In this document: positions 14,332 to 18,438 of the stretch, piece after piece
Layout of the letters: each line of letters opens with the position of its first letter
How positions within the stretch are numbered: position 1 is the stretch's first letter
Assembly (NCBI GenBank): GCA_023429825.1
Contig: JAEZDC010000060.1
Location: 1 to 18,438, forward strand
Length of the DNA: 18,438 nt
Direction of reading: 5' to 3'
DNA from: Bacteroidota bacterium
GTDB taxonomy: Bacteria > Bacteroidota > Bacteroidia > Chitinophagales > Chitinophagaceae
Made by a program: the position numbers and the translations under genes
The notes under the pieces: model-generated
Database searches by the model: none
The model's input: the letters and a program-made list of their open reading frames with translations, nothing else
What the model was told of the DNA's origin: nothing

Positions 14332-16071
14332 ATGGCTGAAGTGATATTGATGCCGAGATTGAGCGACACCATGACGGAAGGCGTGATCGCTGCATGGCAT
14401 AAAAAAGTGGGTGATGCTGTGAAGAAAGGAGACCTGCTGGCAGAGATTGAAACCGATAAAGCAACGATGGAACTGGAAAGCTACCAGGAAGGAACGATCC
14501 TTCATTTGGGCGGCGATACCGGTAGCAAATTACAGGTGAACGATCTGCTCGCAATTATTGGAAAGAAAGATGAAGATGTGAGTGCGTTGGTTGCAGAACA
14601 TAGTGGTGGAGGTGATAAGGCTGTAGGCGGTAGGCAGGAGGAGGGAGCAAATAAGTCAGCGGTCAGCGGTGAGCAGTCAACGAGTGGACAAAATTCCGAA
14701 GGCACATCTCAAAACAGCAAACAAGAAAACCCAAGCGAGAAACAAGAAACTTCAAACGACTTCACATCCATGGATGAAGTGGTGTTGATGCCGCGATTGA
14801 GTGATACAATGACGGAAGGCGTGATCGCTGCATGGCATAAAAACATTGGCGATAATGTAAAGAAAGGAGAAGTGCTGGCAGAGATAGAAACGGATAAAGC
14901 TACCATGGAACTGGAAAGTTATAAAGATGGTGTGCTGCTTTACCAGGGCGCAAAAGCCGGAGAAAAAATATTAGTGAATGATCTGCTTTGTATCATCGGC
15001 AAACAAGGATTTGATGTAGATAGTGTAGTGAAAGGATTGAAAAGTAACGCAGGTAAACAACCTACCGCAGCTACACAAGAAGATCAGCAAAAAGCAGAAG
15101 GCGATGTATCAAAAGGCGGAACTGCAGGAAACATTCCTGCCCAACCGGTACCATCACAAGGTCAGCAACCACAGCAAGTGGTGAATGAAGGAAGAATACT
15201 GGCTTCTCCACTTGCAAAAAAATTAGCTTCAGAAAAAGGGATTGATCTCAAATACGTTCAGGGCACAGGCGATAATGGAAGAATAACCAAATCAGATATA
15301 GAGAATTATAAGCCATCAGCAATCAGCAGTCAGCAGTCAGCGGCCAGCAATCAGCAATCAGCAGTCAGCTCTCAGCCATCATCTGGGCAGGTGAGCTTTG
15401 AAGAGGTTCCTGTTTCACAAATGCGTAAAGTGATCGCAAAGCGTTTGGCAGAAAGTAAATTCTCTGCGCCGCATTTCTATCTCACAATGAGCATAGATAT
15501 GGATGCAGCGGTTGCCGCAAGAGGAAAACTCAATGAAACGAGTAAGGTGAAGATCTCTTTCAACGATATCGTATTGAAAGCCGTTGCAGTTGCATTAAAG
15601 CAACATCCTAAAGTGAATAGTAGTTGGCTGGGCGATAAGATCCGCATCAATCATCATGTAAATATTGGCGTAGCTGTAGCAGTAGAGGAAGGTTTGTTGG
15701 TTCCTGTTGTGAGATTTGCAGATGGAAAATCTTTAAGCCAGATCGCCGCTGAAGTAAAAGACTTCGCTCAAAAAGCAAAAGATAAAAAGCTCCAGCCTTC
15801 AGATTGGGAAGGAAGCACATTTACGATCTCCAACCTTGGTATGTTTGGTATAGAAGAATTTACCGCCATCATCAATCCGCCAGATGCATGTATTCTTGCC
15901 GTTGGTGGCATCTCGCAAGTACCCGTGGTGAAGAACGGCCAGGTAGTTCCGGGCAATGTGATGAAAGTAACACTGAGCTGTGATCACAGAGTGGTGGATG
16001 GCGCTACTGGCGCTGCATTTCTTCAAACACTAAAAGGGTTATTAGAAGAACCGCTGAGGATGTTGGTGTGA
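14332..16071 (+). CDS. Dihydrolipoamide acyltransferase (E2) of a 2-oxoacid dehydrogenase complex, probably pyruvate
   Basis: E2 core of a pyruvate-dehydrogenase-type complex. Domains in order: lipoyl domain 1 (about 1-85, ETDKAT with lipoyl-Lys43); linker (about 90-146); lipoyl domain 2 (about 147-232, lipoyl-Lys189); Gln/Ser-rich linker (about 236-285); peripheral-subunit-binding domain (about 287-327, ASPLAKKLASEKGIDL, GTGDNGRITKSDIE); a second Ser/Gln/Ala linker (328-352); and the catalytic acyltransferase domain (about 355-579) with DHRVVDGATGAAFL (His552, Asp556). 579 aa fits a two-lipoyl E2. Pyruvate rather than a branched-chain substrate is inferred from the MPRLSDTMTEG lipoyl motif. 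No E1 or E3 gene is adjacent. Both interdomain linkers contain short DNA repeats. Confidence 0.93.
   Translation: MAEVILMPRLSDTMTEGVIAAWHKKVGDAVKKGDLLAEIETDKATMELESYQEGTILHLGGDTGSKLQVNDLLAIIGKKDEDVSALVAEHSGGGDKAVGGRQEEGANKSAVSGEQSTSGQNSEGTSQNSKQENPSEKQETSNDFTSMDEVVLMPRLSDTMTEGVIAAWHKNIGDNVKKGEVLAEIETDKATMELESYKDGVLLYQGAKAGEKILVNDLLCIIGKQGFDVDSVVKGLKSNAGKQPTAATQEDQQKAEGDVSKGGTAGNIPAQPVPSQGQQPQQVVNEGRILASPLAKKLASEKGIDLKYVQGTGDNGRITKSDIENYKPSAISSQQSAASNQQSAVSSQPSSGQVSFEEVPVSQMRKVIAKRLAESKFSAPHFYLTMSIDMDAAVAARGKLNETSKVKISFNDIVLKAVAVALKQHPKVNSSWLGDKIRINHHVNIGVAVAVEEGLLVPVVRFADGKSLSQIAAEVKDFAQKAKDKKLQPSDWEGSTFTISNLGMFGIEEFTAIINPPDACILAVGGISQVPVVKNGQVVPGNVMKVTLSCDHRVVDGATGAAFLQTLKGLLEEPLRMLV
14618..14682 (+). 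repeat. Two short heptamer repeat tracts in first E2 linker
   Basis: 14618-14638 is AGGCTGT AGGCGGT AGGCAGG, and 14655-14682 is GTCAGCG GTCAGCG GTGAGCA GTCAACG. The period is 7 bp, which is not a multiple of three, so the encoded residues repeat only every 21 bp. The second tract is of the same family as the longer tract in the second linker. Confidence 0.7.
15316..15378 (+). repeat. Nine-copy TCAGCAG heptamer repeat in second E2 linker
   Basis: Nine consecutive 7-bp units: TCAGCAA, TCAGCAG, TCAGCAG, TCAGCGG, CCAGCAA, TCAGCAA, TCAGCAG, TCAGCTC, TCAGCCA. In the E2 frame they read as a Ser-Gln-Gln-Ser-Ala-type seven-residue repeat (about residues 329-349), a flexible linker between the subunit-binding and catalytic domains. 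The clean 63-base span (9 x 7 = 21 codons) keeps the frame. Confidence 0.85.
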
Positions 16072-16085
16072 TCCTGAAAATATAG

Positions 16086-16109
16086 TCCCGCCTAAAAGCG
16101 GGATTTTTT
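16086..16109 (+). terminator. Intrinsic terminator after the E2 gene
   Basis: Stem TCCCGC (16086-16091) / GCGGGA (16098-16103) with a 6-base loop CTAAAA and a run of six T (16104-16109), 14 bases after the E2 stop codon. Confidence 0.88.
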
Positions 16110-16183
16110 ATTTTCTAGGGCCCCAGACAACGGGAAGCAGTATCGAAATTCCCACTAAAGCAAATGCAGGTCCGCAAGCTACT

Positions 16184-16393
16184 GAAAGTTCCACAGGACC
16201 TCCTGTAACTTCCTCAGGACCTCTTGAAAGTTCCACAGGGCCTCCTGCAACTTCCACACGACCTCTTGAAAGTTCCACAGAGCCTCCTGCAACTTCCACA
16301 CGACCTCTTGAAAGTTCCACAGGGCCTCCTGCAATTTCCACAGGACCTTCTGTAACTTCCTCGGCACCTCGTGCAACTTCCACACGACCTTCT
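16184..16393. repeat. Minisatellite of ten 21-bp units
   Basis: Exactly ten 21-bp units without spacers. Units alternate between a GAAAGTTCCACAGG... form (1, 3, 5, 7) and a G(C/T)AA(C/T)TTCC... form (2, 4, 6, 8), with units 9 and 10 also of the second form, so the higher-order period is 42 bp. Units 4 and 6 are identical, as are 3 and 7; unit 5 differs from them by one base. Because 21 is a multiple of three and the units lack stops in most frames, ORFs of 68-97 codons run through on the minus strand and read as seven-residue repeats. I do not call these genes. The rest of the 16072-16486 gap holds the E2 terminator and a 93-base leader of the OmpA-family gene in which I see no clear promoter. 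Confidence 0.93.
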
Positions 16394-16486
16394 GAAATCA
16401 TCTTATGTGCGTATAAGCCAGTTGAGTTATAATCGCAAGAGCAAGCCTTAACACCAACTTTGACCTTTTAGCCAGAAATTTACCAT

Positions 16487-17608
16487 ATGCAGAGAACCCT
16501 GGTCTGTGTCGTATTTTGTATCAGCTATTTCTATTCCCCGGCCCAGAACCTGGTAGGCAATAAAGGTTTTGAAGAGAGGAACCTCTGCATTGAGTACAGT
16601 AAAAAATGTGCACCCGAAGCCTGGTTCTTCATTCCCCGATATACCGAGATGTCACCGGTAGAAGCAGACAGCAATCATTACGAGATTATATTAATGGGTA
16701 ATGCACACCGCCCCTACAGCGTAGGTAATTATTGGTATACTAAAATGTTCTGCTCATTGGTGGCTGGCGAAAAATACCAGTTGAAAATGCGGATCAATAC
16801 CAAAGGGTTTGAATTTGATTACATCGACATCTGGACGGGAGAAAGTGAACCGTGGCGCGGGAAGTACATGATGGCCAATATTCATCCTGCATTTAAGATC
16901 ATTAATGACAGCATAGCTGGTGGAAAGCTAAACAACTGGAGAGATGTTTCTTTTACATTCACCGCGAAAGGTGGAGAACGGTTTATAATGCTGGGAAATA
17001 TTTCGCAGGAGCCTTTGATGAACGCAAGAAAAAAAGCCAGGAAGAATGATCGTATCGAATATTGGGTGGATGATGTAGAATTAACAGCAGTCAATCCACA
17101 TGTCGGTGATTGCCCGGAATATGAAGCCATCAAAGACCAGGTGTACCGGAATGATTTTCGTCATCCATCGAAGTTCATAGATAATGTTGAGATCGACACA
17201 TCATTGATCAAAAGAAAAACTCAGGTAAAAGATCCTGAACCTCCGGTGATCATCACACCTAAGACAGACACACTCATCATTCCCGATGTGTTATTCAAAT
17301 TTGATAAGAGCGATCTCAATCCAAAATTCATTAACCGCCTTGATAGTTTTGTAAATGCGATCAAAGCAAGATCATTCACCAAACTTCTCATCACCGGGCA
17401 TACTGATAATTATGGAACGGATGGGTATAATGTTAAACTTTCACAAGACAGGGCTAATACGATCAGGGAATACCTCTTGTCAAAACTGATGATCAATGCT
17501 GATGTAGTAGAAGCAAAGGGCTACGGCGAATCTCAACCAAGATCAACAAATGAAACATCACAAGGAAGGCAATTAAACAGGAGAGTAGAGATCATCATTT
17601 ATTACTGA
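16487..17608 (+). CDS. OmpA-family protein with N-terminal carbohydrate-binding-like domain
   Basis: Exported envelope protein. Seen: signal peptide (about 1-19, ending YSPAQ, no lipobox); an N-terminal beta-sandwich (about 20-205) of the jelly-roll type found in Bacteroidota proteins ('NLVGNKGFEE...', 'WRDVSFTFTAKGGERFIMLGN', 'YWVDDVELTAV'); a Pro-rich linker (about 235-260, DPEPPVIITP); and the OmpA C-terminal peptidoglycan-binding domain (261-373) with LFKFDKSDLNPKF, ITGHTDNYGTDGYN, LSQDRANTIREYL and GYGESQP...GRQLNRRVEI. Asp307 and Arg322 match the residues that hold diaminopimelate in OmpA (15 apart, as in E. coli). It probably tethers the cell wall to a surface ligand. It ends overlapping the NlpC/P60 gene by 7 bases. 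Confidence 0.88.
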   Translation: MQRTLVCVVFCISYFYSPAQNLVGNKGFEERNLCIEYSKKCAPEAWFFIPRYTEMSPVEADSNHYEIILMGNAHRPYSVGNYWYTKMFCSLVAGEKYQLKMRINTKGFEFDYIDIWTGESEPWRGKYMMANIHPAFKIINDSIAGGKLNNWRDVSFTFTAKGGERFIMLGNISQEPLMNARKKARKNDRIEYWVDDVELTAVNPHVGDCPEYEAIKDQVYRNDFRHPSKFIDNVEIDTSLIKRKTQVKDPEPPVIITPKTDTLIIPDVLFKFDKSDLNPKFINRLDSFVNAIKARSFTKLLITGHTDNYGTDGYNVKLSQDRANTIREYLLSKLMINADVVEAKGYGESQPRSTNETSQGRQLNRRVEIIIYY

Positions 17609-18438
17609 CCAAACAGACCTGTGTTTCTAAGATCGATCAGGCTGGTTTGCGGCGATATCCTTTTGGCTCGTAAAAATCTTCTTAACTCAGATGCATCATA
17701 GTTAGGCGCATTAGCATCAAAACTGCTCACTCTCACTTTTCCGGAAGCATGAATGAATTGATTGTTGCCGATCCACATACCAACATGCACAACACTTTCT
17801 GGCCTGTCGCCTTCAGCTTTTCTGCCGAAGAATAAAAGATCGCCGGGTTGTAAATTCTGCCAGCCGTTTTTTGTGTCGATCTCTTCACCGATCATTATTT
17901 GTTGAGATGCATCTCTTGGTAATACCAATCCATTCATGAAATAAACCGTCTTGGTAAAACCACTGCAATCAACTCCTTTAAAAGAAGTGCCGCCCCACAA
18001 ATAGGGAAGTCCCATTAATTGCTTAGCGGTTTGAATAAAATTATCGGTTGAAGGTTGCCTTGATTTTTTCCATTCTTCCAAAGGCATGCTATGCTCTTTC
18101 CAGATGTAAGCTTTTCTGCCGTCCGGCAACTTCGTTTCGTAATGGTCACCCATGGTTCCTGTAAGCTCAAGTACATTTCCATATACAAGATCACTTACAG
18201 TAGCTGCTGATGCGGATGCTTTTTCATAAGCAAAGCCATATGGTTGCGTGTAGATGATCTTGGGTTGTTGCTGCCATTTGATGAACTGTGCATCATCCAT
18301 TCTTTCAATTGCATCACCATCAACCCATGCTAAATATTTATCGGGAGTTTGTACAAGAGACCAACCTCTTTCTCTTTTCCAAATAGTAACAGGCGTTCCA
18401 AGTGTTGCCTGAGTGGCGAGTTCTGCTTTATGTGCAGG
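17602..18438 (-). CDS. NlpC/P60 (C40) cell-wall peptidase, 5' end outside window
   Basis: Cysteine peptidase that cuts the gamma-D-Glu-diaminopimelate bond of peptidoglycan peptides. The frame stays open to the window edge, so 278 residues are visible and the start is not. An ATG at 18300 is internal: the 46 codons before it encode a matching SH3b segment (TIWKRERGWSLVQTPD, YLAWV). Then comes a second SH3b-like segment (about 60-120), and the NlpC/P60 domain with VDCSGF (Cys158), VVHVGMW (His218) and FIHASG (His230) in visible numbering, and LPYLWGG (about 144-150). This is the YgiM/Bacteroidota C40 type with two SH3b repeats. The 3' end overlaps the OmpA-family gene by 7 bases. Confidence 0.9.
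   Translation of the reverse strand, partial: PAHKAELATQATLGTPVTIWKRERGWSLVQTPDKYLAWVDGDAIERMDDAQFIKWQQQPKIIYTQPYGFAYEKASASAATVSDLVYGNVLELTGTMGDHYETKLPDGRKAYIWKEHSMPLEEWKKSRQPSTDNFIQTAKQLMGLPYLWGGTSFKGVDCSGFTKTVYFMNGLVLPRDASQQIMIGEEIDTKNGWQNLQPGDLLFFGRKAEGDRPESVVHVGMWIGNNQFIHASGKVRVSSFDANAPNYDASELRRFLRAKRISPQTSLIDLRNTGLFGQ

Noticed and set aside
16184..16393. CRISPR array
   Set aside because: Units are contiguous 21-mers with no unique spacers and there are no cas genes.
16108..16401. Minus-strand ORFs of 97 and 68 codons across the 21-bp repeats as protein genes
   Set aside because: The reading frames exist because the repeat unit is a multiple of three and lacks stops; neither has a domain, a leader or a plausible start context, and they compete with one another.
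17602..18300. NlpC/P60 gene as a complete 232-aa protein starting at 18300
   Set aside because: The frame continues to the window edge and encodes an SH3b-like segment, so the ATG at 18300 is internal.

Overview
The window reads as a chromosomal stretch of a member of the Bacteroidota, most likely close to the Chitinophagaceae. Signs of this are a large outer-surface protein with a choice-of-anchor L domain and a type IX secretion (T9SS) type B sorting domain, a small free-standing T9SS type A-like sorting domain, a TonB plug-like small protein, a YbeY with Asp in place of the third zinc His, no Shine-Dalgarno-like leaders, and one TAnnTTTG promoter element. Nearly all genes are housekeeping or envelope genes. 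I see no phage, transposase, CRISPR array, rRNA or tRNA.

Layout. 35-3773 (+): an LpxR-like outer-membrane lipid A deacylase, an omega-amidase-type nitrilase and NagA, tightly packed, then an exbD gene broken by a one-base frameshift in a T5 run, then the orphan T9SS sorting domain, closed by a clear hairpin terminator. 3949-5196 (+): chromate transporter, ending tail-to-tail on nadD. 6021-5187 (-): feoA-nadD. 6061-7156 (+): ybeY followed after one base by a CAP-domain secreted protein. 7157-7241: two parS-like ParB sites. 7270-10107 (+): mnmG and a DUF72 gene. 13994-10113 (-): apaG, plug-only protein, xth, choice-of-anchor L protein. 14332-16071 (+): two-lipoyl-domain E2 acyltransferase of a 2-oxoacid dehydrogenase complex. 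16072-16486: terminator plus a 210-bp array of ten 21-bp repeats. 16487-17608 (+): OmpA-family lipidless envelope protein. 18438-17602 (-): NlpC/P60 peptidase, cut by the window edge.

How it fits together. The window mixes RNA modification and maturation (mnmG, ybeY), NAD synthesis (nadD), central metabolism (E2, nagA, omega-amidase), DNA repair (xth) and envelope functions (LpxR-like, ExbD, OmpA, NlpC/P60, T9SS cargo). The most notable non-genic signals are the parS-like pair in front of mnmG, which suggests that the window lies in the origin-proximal part of the chromosome, and three short-period repeat families (21 bp, 7 bp and 8 bp), one of which is embedded in frame in the interdomain linkers of the E2 gene. 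I do not find convincing evidence of an undescribed multi-gene system; the findings are individual anomalies.
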